Of a stretch of 64,000 nucleotides of DNA, positions 34,511 to 42,391 are shown one piece after another. The position numbers were made by a program, and so were the translations under genes. A model generated the notes under the pieces. It was not told the origin of the DNA. It did no database searches and worked only from the letters and a program-made list of their open reading frames with translations. The stretch spans positions 62,001 to 126,000 of the forward strand of contig NZ_JAEQNC010000008.1 of the NCBI RefSeq assembly GCF_016722925.1. The letters run 5' to 3'. The stretch comes from Phytoamicus setariae (GTDB lineage: Bacteria > Pseudomonadota > Alphaproteobacteria > Rhizobiales > Rhizobiaceae). Numbering within the stretch: position 1 is the stretch's first letter; every line of letters starts with the position of its first letter.

Positions 34511-34820
34511 GTTCGGGCGTGGTGACCCTCAGGCCATCGCAATCCTCCGAAACCGCGATCTGGCAGGAAAGGCGGGAGTTGGGGCGAATGCCTTCGGCGA
34601 ACTCCAGCATCGACAATTCTATGTCCGCCAGCGCCGGAAGTCGGTCGAGGAACGCCGCATCGACGTAGACATGGCAAGTGGCGCAGGCGCAAGCGCCACC
34701 GCACTCGGCATCAATGCCGGGCACGGCATTCTTGACGGCAGTTTCCATAACGGACTCGCCAACGATTCCTTCAATGATGCGTTCCTCGCCGTCGTGGCTC
34801 GTGTAGATGATCTTAGGCAA
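34458..34820 (-). CDS. [2Fe-2S] ferredoxin of the P450 system (C-terminus altered by an IS)
   Basis: Putidaredoxin/adrenodoxin-type ferredoxin, about 120 residues. Cluster ligands are in CGGACACATC (C-x5-C-x2-C) and LSCQI. It should carry electrons from the reductase next to it to the P450 at 38.2 kb. Best start is TTG at 34820 ([11 protein letters not shown]) with GAGGAG 7 nt upstream; an ATG at 34835 is an alternative. After the natural-looking end PERQ the frame runs through IS3 sequence, adding about 15 foreign residues. Confidence 0.85.
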   Translation of the reverse strand: MPKIIYTSHDGEERIIEGIVGESVMETAVKNAVPGIDAECGGACACATCHVYVDAAFLDRLPALADIELSMLEFAEGIRPNSRLSCQIAVSEDCDGLRVTTPERQHADHARAPAASSPCG

Positions 34821-36066
34821 CGCACTGCTCCTCATTCCCGGCCTGCTCGGCGATTTGCTTCATGGACATCGAGGTGTCGGCAACAAGTTCCCGCGCGACC
34901 GTCGTTCCCGCCTCGATCCATCGCTTTGCGACGACAAATTCGGGCGGCGCGTTTACGGCATCGACCGCCAGCAGCCGGCCAGCCCCGAAGTAGAACGCGG
35001 CAAACTTCCGGTCAGCGGGGTTGCCGCGCAAGATGACTTCATCGTGCCCTTCCGAGAGTCCGGCGATCTGAAGCTTGAGATCATACTGATCGGACCAGAA
35101 CCATGGGCATTCGTCCACCGGGCGAGGGCTCCCTAAAATGGCGGCCGCCGCCTGCTTGCCCTGCTCGATCGCGTTGTGAACGCTCTCCAGGCGCCCGCTG
35201 CGTGCATAGCGGACGATCGGACGGCGCGTGCAGTCGCCACAAGCGAAAATTTGGGGATCGCCGGTGCGCGCATTCTCATCGACTACGATGCCGCCGTCGA
35301 AATCGAGGCCGGCATCCGCAGCTAGTTGTCCGTTCGGCACGATGCCGATCCCTCCAATCACGATGTCGGCCGGTACCTCATCGCCATTCGCCATCCGCAC
35401 AGCAGCAACACGGCTGTCCCTGCCGACGATTTCATGCAGTTGGGTGCGGGTACGGATCTCAACGCCATGTCGGCGGTGCTCCTGCGCGAAGAATTCGCTG
35501 ATGAGTGGGCTGGTCACGCGGGCCAACGCCCGGTCCGCCTGCTCAATCACCAATACCTCCAGGCCCATCACACGCAACGCTGCTGCCGTCTCCAGACCGA
35601 TGTAGCCGGCGCCGACGATGACGACCCTTGCAGATGGCACCAGAAACGGCTTCAGTCGGGCGACGTCGCATAAGCTGCGCAGGTTGAACACGCCGCGGAG
35701 TTCGCTACCCGGCACAGGCAGGGTACGGGGTCGTGCGCCCGTGGCGATGACGAGGCGCTCGAAGGAGATTTCAGAACCATCGTCCAATTCCACGATGCGA
35801 CTCCGCCGATCGATCTTCACAGCCTTGCGCGCAAGATGGAGGTGGACATTGTTGGACGCGTACCAAGCCTCCGGCCTCAAGCGCAAGCGCTCGGCCGATA
35901 TCGTGCCGAAAAGGACGGCCTTCGAGAGGGGCGGACGCTGATAGGGGGGCTCGGGTTCCTCTCCTATCATATGGATTTCGCCGGGAAATCCACCTTGGCG
36001 CAAGGAGAAGGTAACCTGTGCGCCGGCTTGGCCTGCGCCAAGGATCACGACTTTCGCCGCCGTCAT
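34813..36066 (-). CDS. Ferredoxin-NAD(P) reductase of the P450 system
   Basis: 417 residues, putidaredoxin-reductase-like flavoprotein. FAD site [23 protein letters not shown] site [18 protein letters not shown], and the FAD-tail motif [11 protein letters not shown]. Transfers electrons from NADH to the adjacent ferredoxin, whose start it overlaps by 8 bp. ATG at 36066 ([12 protein letters not shown]) fits the family; the open frame continues 53 codons upstream without support. Divergent from the MFS gene. Confidence 0.9.
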   Translation of the reverse strand: MTAAKVVILGAGQAGAQVTFSLRQGGFPGEIHMIGEEPEPPYQRPPLSKAVLFGTISAERLRLRPEAWYASNNVHLHLARKAVKIDRRSRIVELDDGSEISFERLVIATGARPRTLPVPGSELRGVFNLRSLCDVARLKPFLVPSARVVIVGAGYIGLETAAALRVMGLEVLVIEQADRALARVTSPLISEFFAQEHRRHGVEIRTRTQLHEIVGRDSRVAAVRMANGDEVPADIVIGGIGIVPNGQLAADAGLDFDGGIVVDENARTGDPQIFACGDCTRRPIVRYARSGRLESVHNAIEQGKQAAAAILGSPRPVDECPWFWSDQYDLKLQIAGLSEGHDEVILRGNPADRKFAAFYFGAGRLLAVDAVNAPPEFVVAKRWIEAGTTVARELVADTSMSMKQIAEQAGNEEQCVA

Positions 36067-36172
36067 CTGTTGCCCCACCGCTGGTTCGGCACGGAAATGC
36101 ATGAAACGGTAGTCATCAAGATACGTCCTCCGATCATGTTGATCCTCCTCTCCGGAGGGCGGCCTCCGGTAT

Positions 36173-36205
36173 GTTCGGTACGATTGACAGTGCGTTCGAT
36201 ATAAC
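36173..36205. promoter_or_regulatory. Putative regulon motif sites upstream of the reductase/ferredoxin genes
   Basis: GTTCGGTACGATTGAC (36173-36188) and GTTCGATATAAC (36194-36205) resemble sites before the P450 and aminotransferase genes, notably GTTCGGTATATTGAAC at 41004. They lie in the divergent reductase/MFS control region. Sequence similarity is seen; binding by the XRE-cupin protein is inferred. Confidence 0.5.
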
Positions 36206-36283
36206 ATACATTTCGGTCGTTTCAATAGCCTTATCCATCAAAGAATCCGAAACGGCTGGTAAACGAACAGGGAGGGAAGAGTT

Positions 36284-37426
36284 TTGCAAACCGATTCAAT
36301 GGACCGGCAGGTCAATATTTCTGTAGGGGTCACGGGCCTCGTATTCGCCATCGGCATCTTGGGCGCGTGCAGTTTCATGCTGGCCCCATTCTATGTGGCC
36401 GGCCTCGTGGTCATCGAGCCATGGACGGCGTCGAGTGCCGGCTTCTCCGTCGCGATCGAGCTTTGGGGAGCCGCCTTGGGATCGCTCGCCATGGCGCGGG
36501 CGCGCCCGGCAGCTTTGACGGGGCTGGGGCTGCTTATGTTGTCTATCGCAAATGCGTTGGCTGGGTTCTTCCTGATCGATCACGGCGCGAGCGTACCGCT
36601 CATCTACGCGCTGCGTTTCGTTGCCGGCCTAGGCGGCGGCGCCTGCCTTGCCGCCGCCTATGTGGCGCTCGGCAGCACCCGTGACCCGGACCGTTACTTT
36701 GGGCTGCTGCTGGCCGTCGCCCTGGCCGTGTCGGGTGTTGCCTACTTCACCTTGCCATGGCTGCTGGAGCGGATCGGCATCGCCGGCATCTTCTTCGGTC
36801 TCGCCGCAATCGCCGTTCTGCTGATGGCCGCTTATTGGCGGGTAGCAGACAGCATCCATTTCGCGCGTTCGTCTTCCGGGGCGGGAAACCTCGCCGCTTC
36901 GAGCGAAATTCTCATCGCGATTGTGCTTCTGTATACGGCGCAGGGTGCTGTCTGGACTTTCGTCGAGCGCATCGCGGTGGTGTCCGGCATAGACCCGTCC
37001 GTCTTCGGATTGAGCCTTGCGGCCTCCAGTGCGACCGGCTTTCTCGGAGGCCTCGTTAATGCGATACAGGGCAAACGGGGTGGGCGCCGTATACCTGTAG
37101 CGATTGCCCTCATCGCCACTGTTGCCCTGCTCTACATGATGATCCTGCCGGTTAATGCGCTCTATTTCGCCATTGCCGTCTGCGGCCTCCAGTTCGCCTG
37201 GTGCTACGTGACGCCGTTCCTGATGGGCGGCCTTGCCGAAACGCTCGACGACATGAGGTCGCTCTCGGTCGGAGTTTTCACGCAGTTGGCGGGACTCGGC
37301 CTCGGTCCATTCGTGGCTGCGACACTTCTGGAAACCGGCAGCGACATCTCGATGGTACCCTGGGTCGCGATGGCAGCCACCTTGCTGGCGGTATTGGCCG
37401 CTGTTCGCGCGATGAAGCACCGTTGA
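36284..37426 (+). CDS. Major facilitator superfamily transporter
   Basis: 380 residues with 12 hydrophobic segments in two six-helix halves. The conserved loop-2 motif of classic MFS proteins is weak. TTG start at 36284, 7 nt after GGAGGG; an ATG five codons later is badly placed relative to it. Probably imports the cluster's substrate, or exports a toxic product. Confidence 0.82.
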   Translation: MQTDSMDRQVNISVGVTGLVFAIGILGACSFMLAPFYVAGLVVIEPWTASSAGFSVAIELWGAALGSLAMARARPAALTGLGLLMLSIANALAGFFLIDHGASVPLIYALRFVAGLGGGACLAAAYVALGSTRDPDRYFGLLLAVALAVSGVAYFTLPWLLERIGIAGIFFGLAAIAVLLMAAYWRVADSIHFARSSSGAGNLAASSEILIAIVLLYTAQGAVWTFVERIAVVSGIDPSVFGLSLAASSATGFLGGLVNAIQGKRGGRRIPVAIALIATVALLYMMILPVNALYFAIAVCGLQFAWCYVTPFLMGGLAETLDDMRSLSVGVFTQLAGLGLGPFVAATLLETGSDISMVPWVAMAATLLAVLAAVRAMKHR

Positions 37427-37443
37427 CGTGGCCGGCGAATCTC

Positions 37444-37463
37444 GTTCAACCTATTGCGTGAAC
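37444..37463 (+). promoter_or_regulatory. Inverted repeat before the XRE-cupin gene
   Basis: GTTCA-N10-TGAAC at 37444-37463, with further CTCGTTCA/TGAACGAG symmetry flanking it (37441 to about 37482). It resembles the GTTC...GAAC site at 41004 and is a reasonable autoregulatory operator. Confidence 0.45.
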
Positions 37464-37482
37464 AACGCAGAGAGTGAACGAG

Positions 37483-38094
37483 ATGAGTCGCATTGCACAA
37501 GTGACGAACCCGCCCGCCCAGACGGGAGCCGATCAAGTTGCGCTGACCGTCGGAGAAAACCTGCGCCGCCTGCGCCGTGAGAGGCGGCTCTCGCTTTCCG
37601 AAGTCGCACGGATGTCCAACATCGCCAAGGCGACGTTGTCCAATCTGGAAGGCGGCAGCGGCAATCCCACCATCGTGACGCTGGCGGCGCTCGCCAGTGT
37701 CCTGGGCGTAATGCCAGGCGACCTTCTCGCCAGTCCCGAGCCCCGCGTCATGCGGGCCGCGGACGGGCTCTATGTCCATGGCCCTGCCACCAGGGGCCGG
37801 CTGGTCACGCGTCATCATAACTCATCGGTGGATCTGCACGAGGTGGTGTTTCTCGCCGATACGCCGTTCGATTCAGTCCAGCCGGAAAGCGATGCCATCG
37901 AGCAGATCTACGTCGTCGAAGGCGACCTGCGCATCGAAATCAAGACCGAGAGTTATGTGCTGGGCAGCGGCGACATGATCCAGTACCCGCTGCATGAGGG
38001 TGCCCGCATCACCGCACTCGGCAAGGACGCCAAGACGATCGTCATCATGGCCTACACACTGCGTGGCGCACGGGGCCAAACGCCCTTTTCCTAG
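37483..38094 (+). CDS. XRE-family regulator with C-terminal cupin domain
   Basis: 203 residues: helix-turn-helix at about 20-75 (GENLRRLRRERRLSLSEVAR, then SNIAKATLSNLEGGSGNP) and a cupin sensor domain at about 110-195 (IEQIYVVEGDLRIEIKTESY, GSGDMIQYPLHEGARI). Family members sense small metabolites. Central position between the MFS and P450 genes makes it the likely regulator of this cluster. ATG at 37483 preferred; a GTG three codons upstream is possible. Confidence 0.87.
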   Translation: MSRIAQVTNPPAQTGADQVALTVGENLRRLRRERRLSLSEVARMSNIAKATLSNLEGGSGNPTIVTLAALASVLGVMPGDLLASPEPRVMRAADGLYVHGPATRGRLVTRHHNSSVDLHEVVFLADTPFDSVQPESDAIEQIYVVEGDLRIEIKTESYVLGSGDMIQYPLHEGARITALGKDAKTIVIMAYTLRGARGQTPFS

Positions 38095-38096
38095 GT

Positions 38097-38132
38097 AAAT
38101 ATAACGAACTATTTGTACGTTTTACTGTACAA
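38097..38132. promoter_or_regulatory. Operator region upstream of the P450 gene
   Basis: Two elements: AAATATAACGAAC (38097-38109), which on the minus strand reads GTTCGTTATATTT like the other regulon sites, and a perfect inverted repeat TTGTAC-N8-GTACAA (38113-38132). Both lie within 85 bp of the P450 start. Confidence 0.55.
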
Positions 38133-38180
38133 TATAGAGACTTCCGCTATGCTGGCTGTTGCCAACATGGGGAGGAGCAT

Positions 38181-39380
38181 ATGATGACCCAACTGAACAA
38201 GGAGCGGGAAAAACAGTTCCCGATCGGCGCATCGATCGATCTCGATTCGCTGGACCGCGATCCCAATCCAATCTATGCGCGGTTGCGCCGCAGCGAGCCG
38301 GTTACTTGGGCTGCCTGCCTGCAGTCATGGCTGCTCACACGATATCAGGACATCGCAACGGTGCTCCGCGACAGTGTCGCGTTCACAGTAGCGGATCCAC
38401 AGTCCTTGCTTTCGGTGATCTTCGGACCGCAGATCCTGAGCGTCGATGGCGAGCAGCACGACAAGTACCGTCGGCCGCTGCACCAGTATTTCACGCCGAC
38501 CTCCGTTCGTGCGACGATGACGGAAAGCATCAGGCAGCGCGCTGCCCAACTGCTCGGCCCGTCTTTGAACGACACAAAGATCGAACTTCGCTCGTGCTTC
38601 GCCTCGCGCTATCCGGTCCTCAACATCCTTGACTTCATCGGCCTTTCTGACACGCTCGAACCGTCGATGCGTCAATGGTACGACGACTTCGAGCGGGCGC
38701 TGTCGAATTTCGGCGGCGTCGCCGAAATCGAGGCGCGCGGCAAGACGAGCAGCGCCGACTTCATGGAGATGTTCAAGGACCGGCTTGCCCGACCGGACGC
38801 CGGCGGCTTCATCCGAGCGCTGAAAGGTGACGGCGGCACGGCCGCCGATGACGTGGCGAGAAATGCGCTGACGATCTTTTTCGGCGGCATTTCGACGGTC
38901 GAGGCGCTAATCCTCAACGCGACCTGGGTCTTGTGCGCCGACAAGAATCTGCAGGAGCGCCTGCGCTTGGACCCTACGCTCATCAAAGCGCTGCTCGAAG
39001 AAACTATGCGGTGGGCGTCTCCAGTTCAGTCGTCGATCCGGCTTGCGACCCGCGATTTCGAGATCGCCGGCATCCTCATCCGCAAGGGCGAGAGAGTGAG
39101 CTGCATGCTGGGCGCCGCCAATCGCGACCCGGCTCTGTGGCCGGACCCCGATACCTTCGACATCGACCGCCCCAATATAGGCCGTCATATTGGATTTTCC
39201 ATGGGTCGGCACTTCTGCCTGGGATCGCATCTGGCGCGGCTGGAGGCCGAGATTGCTATCGCCGCATTGCTCGCAAAATTCGGACACATAGCGTTCGCCC
39301 CGAATGTTCCTTCGCCCATCACCGGCAGCGAATTCAGGCAGCCGCGTGCGCTGCACATAATCGGCTGCAGTCGGCACTGA
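38181..39380 (+). CDS. Cytochrome P450
   Basis: 399-residue soluble bacterial P450. Heme-binding loop FSMGRHFCLGSHLAR (FxxGxxxCxG) with the axial cysteine near residue 350; K-helix ExxR in EETMRWASP; I-helix FFGGISTVEALI, where the usual acidic residue before the conserved Thr is replaced (GGIST rather than AGxDT). Electron supply from the ferredoxin and reductase at 34.5-36.1 kb (class I). Substrate not inferable. GGGGAGGAG ribosome site. Confidence 0.92.
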   Translation: MMTQLNKEREKQFPIGASIDLDSLDRDPNPIYARLRRSEPVTWAACLQSWLLTRYQDIATVLRDSVAFTVADPQSLLSVIFGPQILSVDGEQHDKYRRPLHQYFTPTSVRATMTESIRQRAAQLLGPSLNDTKIELRSCFASRYPVLNILDFIGLSDTLEPSMRQWYDDFERALSNFGGVAEIEARGKTSSADFMEMFKDRLARPDAGGFIRALKGDGGTAADDVARNALTIFFGGISTVEALILNATWVLCADKNLQERLRLDPTLIKALLEETMRWASPVQSSIRLATRDFEIAGILIRKGERVSCMLGAANRDPALWPDPDTFDIDRPNIGRHIGFSMGRHFCLGSHLARLEAEIAIAALLAKFGHIAFAPNVPSPITGSEFRQPRALHIIGCSRH

Positions 39381-39418
39381 GCGTCAAACCTACGCCGCGC
39401 GTATTTCCACAAGCAAAG

Positions 39419-39445
39419 GCGGCCGGGGCTTGAAGCACCGGCCGC
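39419..39445. terminator. Terminator-like hairpin between the P450 and aldehyde dehydrogenase genes
   Basis: GCGGCCGG / CCGGCCGC arms with an 11-nt loop lie between the two convergent stops (39380 and 39466). AAAG and CTTG flank the arms; suitable for either direction. Confidence 0.6.
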
Positions 39446-39465
39446 TTGTCTCCGACAGCGCGACG

Positions 39466-40917
39466 TTACGCTGTCTCGTGCCGGACCATCACATGCTTGA
39501 TGTGCGAATAGTCCTCCAGGCTGTACATTGACAGATCCTTACCGTAGCCAGAGCACTTGACGCCTCCATGCGGCATTTCCGGCGTGACCGCATCGTGACA
39601 GTTCACCCATACGGCTCCCGCTTGGATGTCGCGCGACAGCGCCATCGCGCGGCCGACATCCTGCGTCCACAACGATGCCCCCAAACCGAAGTCGGTGCCG
39701 TTGGCGAACGCGATCGCCTCTGCTTCAGTCCCGAACTTCTGCAAGGTCAGCACCGGACCGAAGACCTCGTGCTGGACGAGTTCGTGGTTCTGTTCGACGT
39801 CGGCAACGATCGTTGGCGCGAAGAAATAGCCTGATGGGTCACCGGGCAGGCCGCCGGTCAGCACATTGGCTTTGGTCGCGCGTGCTCGATCCATGAAGCC
39901 GCTGACACGCGCGAGCTGCTCCGCCGAGACGAGCGGGCCCATCTCGGTGTCGTCGGTGTCGGGATCGCCGACGCGGACTGCCTTGGCCATTTCGACAACC
40001 GCGTCTCGCAAACGATCATAGATCCCCGCAGCGGCGATGACACGCGTCGCCGCAGTACAGTCCTGACCAGAGTTATAGAAGGCACCCTTGCGCAGTCCTG
40101 CGACGACGGCGTCGAGATCGGCATCGTCCAGCACAACCACGGGCGCCTTGCCGCCGAGCTCGAGATGGACCCGCTTGAGGTTCGACGTGGCCTCACGGGC
40201 GATGATACGGCCGGTCGCGGTCGATCCGGTCAGGGACACCAGCCGGATATCGGGATGGCGCACGATAGCCGCTCCCGCTACCTCGTCACCGGTCACGACA
40301 TTAAACACGCCTGGCGGCAATATCTCCGCGGCGAGTTCGGCCACCTTGAGTGTGGTCAATGGAGTCTGCTCGGCGGGCTTCAGGATCAGCACATTGCCGG
40401 TCGCCAGGGCGGGACCGAGTTTGTAGGCCAACATCACGATCGGATAGTTCCAGGGTGTGATCCCGGCGACGATGCCGAGTGGCTCGCGGCGGATGAAGGA
40501 GGTATGCCCCGGCAGGTATTCGCCGGCAGCCTTGCCTTCCATGCAGCGTGCGGCTCCGGCACAGAACCGGATCAGATCGATGGCAAAGCGGGTTTCCTGG
40601 TGGGCGTTTCGGCGCGGCTTGCCAACATTCAACGTCTCGATCGCCACGAGCGTCTCGATCTCTGCCTCCATGCTGTCCGCAAGCCGGTAGAGCAGCCGCG
40701 AACGCTCGGACGGCGTCGTCAGCGCCCAGGAGCGCTGAGCACGGCGCGCGGCTGCAACGGCCGCTTCGACATCAGCCGCCGTACCGCGCGGGATCTCGAA
40801 AATCGGCTCTGCCCTGGCTGGGTTGAACACTGCCAGCCTGTCGACGGCGTGGCCAGCGGTGAAAACGCCGCCGATGAAATGCTGCATGGGCAGCTTGCTT
40901 ATCGCGTACGGGTCCAT
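39466..40917 (-). CDS. Aldehyde dehydrogenase (aminobutyraldehyde/betaine aldehyde type)
   Basis: 483 residues. Catalytic Cys in NSGQDCTAATRV, general-base Glu in LELGGKAPVVVLD, NAD-binding ITPWNYPIVM and LTGSTATGR. Closest by eye to the gamma-aminobutyraldehyde/betaine aldehyde group. Divergent from the aminotransferase operon and sharing its control region with GTTCG motifs, so part of the same catabolic set. Likely oxidises an aldehyde released after P450 attack or deamination. Confidence 0.9.
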   Translation of the reverse strand: MDPYAISKLPMQHFIGGVFTAGHAVDRLAVFNPARAEPIFEIPRGTAADVEAAVAAARRAQRSWALTTPSERSRLLYRLADSMEAEIETLVAIETLNVGKPRRNAHQETRFAIDLIRFCAGAARCMEGKAAGEYLPGHTSFIRREPLGIVAGITPWNYPIVMLAYKLGPALATGNVLILKPAEQTPLTTLKVAELAAEILPPGVFNVVTGDEVAGAAIVRHPDIRLVSLTGSTATGRIIAREATSNLKRVHLELGGKAPVVVLDDADLDAVVAGLRKGAFYNSGQDCTAATRVIAAAGIYDRLRDAVVEMAKAVRVGDPDTDDTEMGPLVSAEQLARVSGFMDRARATKANVLTGGLPGDPSGYFFAPTIVADVEQNHELVQHEVFGPVLTLQKFGTEAEAIAFANGTDFGLGASLWTQDVGRAMALSRDIQAGAVWVNCHDAVTPEMPHGGVKCSGYGKDLSMYSLEDYSHIKHVMVRHETA

Positions 40918-40957
40918 TGCTCCTCCAATTGGGTGAATCTATCAGAATGAACGAAAT

Positions 40958-41037
40958 GTTCGGCATGAATATACGCCGGGCCCGCCATTGACACAATGAA
41001 AAAGTTCGGTATATTGAACGAACCGTTTGATATAAAG
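40958..41037. promoter_or_regulatory. Cluster of regulon motif sites between ALDH and aminotransferase
   Basis: Three related sites: GTTCGGCATGAAT (40958), GTTCGGTATATTGAAC (41004-41019, GTTC...GAAC palindrome) and GTTTGATATAAAG (41025-41037). They match the motif before the reductase and P450 genes. The last site ends 10 bp before the aminotransferase start and would overlap its promoter. Confidence 0.55.
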
Positions 41038-41047
41038 AGAGGTAGCG

Positions 41048-42391
41048 ATGTTGAACACCGAATTGAAGTCGCGTGACCGTGTCTTCGACATGTCGGTCCG
41101 TCTCCTGGCGGACGCCGCACGCGTCATTCCCGGCGGCGTTACCAGCGCGGCCAGGGCTTCGACAAAACCGTCGCCGCTGATGGTCGAACGCGCCGAGGGT
41201 GCGTGGTTGTTCGATGCCGATGGTCAGGACTATATCGATTACGTCATGGGATTCGGGCCACTGTTGCTTGGACATACGCCGGCCGCCGTCATCGACGCCG
41301 TGACCGCGCAGTTGTCGCGTGGATTTTTGTACGGCGCCCCGCATCGGGCCGAAGCCGAATTCACGGCGCGATTGGTGGACTGCCTGCCGTGTGCGGAGGG
41401 GGTGATCCTGTCCAACACCGGCAGCGAAGCCGTGCACATGGCGTTGAGGCTGGCCCGCGCCTTCACCAACCGGGAGCTGATCGTCAAGTTCGAAGGCAAC
41501 TATCATGGTTGGTTCGATCCGATGTGCTACGGCACGCCCGGCCAGCCGCCGATCAACCAGGCTTCGCCAGCTCTGCGCCCGCATTTGCCTGCCACGGCGG
41601 GGATCGCGCCGAGCAATCCCCACCTGTTGATCCTGCCGTTTAACGATCCGGAGGCGCTCGAAGCCGTCTTTGCTTTGCACGGCAGGTCGATCGCCGCCGT
41701 CATCATGGAAGGCGTGCCGCAAGCGGGGGCAATCCGCCCGCAAGCTGATTTTCTGGATGCTGTCCGGCGCCTCACTAGCGAGCACGGAGCGGTGTTCGTC
41801 ATGGATGAGGTTGTTACGGGGTTTCGCATGGGTCTCGGCGGCGCCCATGGCCTCCTCGGCATCAAGCCTGACCTATGCGTGTTGGGCAAAGCGATCGGCG
41901 CCGGTTATCCGGTCTCGGCAGTCGTCGGACGCGCCGACATCCTTTCGCTCACTGCGAAAGGCCGTCTGCCCCATATGGGAACGTTCAACGGGCACGCGGT
42001 GAATCTGGCTGCAGGTTTGGCGGCGATCGATTGTTACAGTGAGGATGGCTTTTATGCACAGCTCAATGAGCGTAGCGAAAGGCTCGCGCTTGGAATTCAG
42101 GCGGCAATCGACGACGCCTGCCTGGCTCTAAAGGTCTGCCATTTCGGTGCGTTGATCAGCATCGTCGGTTTGCCCAAGGATCGAACGATCGAACGCTACT
42201 CCGATCTCCATGGCGCCGACGGCGCTTTGGTCTCCGAGTTTTCCGAGGCGCTGTTGCGACACGGCGTCCACACCCAGGCCCGCGGCACTCTCATGCCCGC
42301 AAGCGTTCACGATGACCGCCTGATGGACGAAACTCTTGCGCGCATCCAACAGGCATGTGCCTGGCTCAACACGCATTCCAGAGGCGCCTGA
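41048..42391 (+). CDS. Class III pyridoxal-phosphate aminotransferase (GSA aminomutase-like)
   Basis: 447 residues, fold type I PLP enzyme. PLP-lysine in LCVLGKAIGAGYPVSAVVG; cofactor aspartate in FVMDEVVTGF; phosphate-binding SNTGSEAVHMALRLARAF. Similar to glutamate-1-semialdehyde aminomutases in the N-terminal half, but the cluster is catabolic, so an omega- or beta-amino acid or amine substrate is likelier. GAGAGGTAG upstream. Its TGA overlaps the ATG of the next gene by one base. Confidence 0.88.
   Translation: MLNTELKSRDRVFDMSVRLLADAARVIPGGVTSAARASTKPSPLMVERAEGAWLFDADGQDYIDYVMGFGPLLLGHTPAAVIDAVTAQLSRGFLYGAPHRAEAEFTARLVDCLPCAEGVILSNTGSEAVHMALRLARAFTNRELIVKFEGNYHGWFDPMCYGTPGQPPINQASPALRPHLPATAGIAPSNPHLLILPFNDPEALEAVFALHGRSIAAVIMEGVPQAGAIRPQADFLDAVRRLTSEHGAVFVMDEVVTGFRMGLGGAHGLLGIKPDLCVLGKAIGAGYPVSAVVGRADILSLTAKGRLPHMGTFNGHAVNLAAGLAAIDCYSEDGFYAQLNERSERLALGIQAAIDDACLALKVCHFGALISIVGLPKDRTIERYSDLHGADGALVSEFSEALLRHGVHTQARGTLMPASVHDDRLMDETLARIQQACAWLNTHSRGA

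Noticed and set aside
40772-41848. 358-codon open frame on the minus strand across the ALDH/aminotransferase gap
   Set aside because: It crosses the divergent promoter region and overlaps two clear genes; no recognisable domain.
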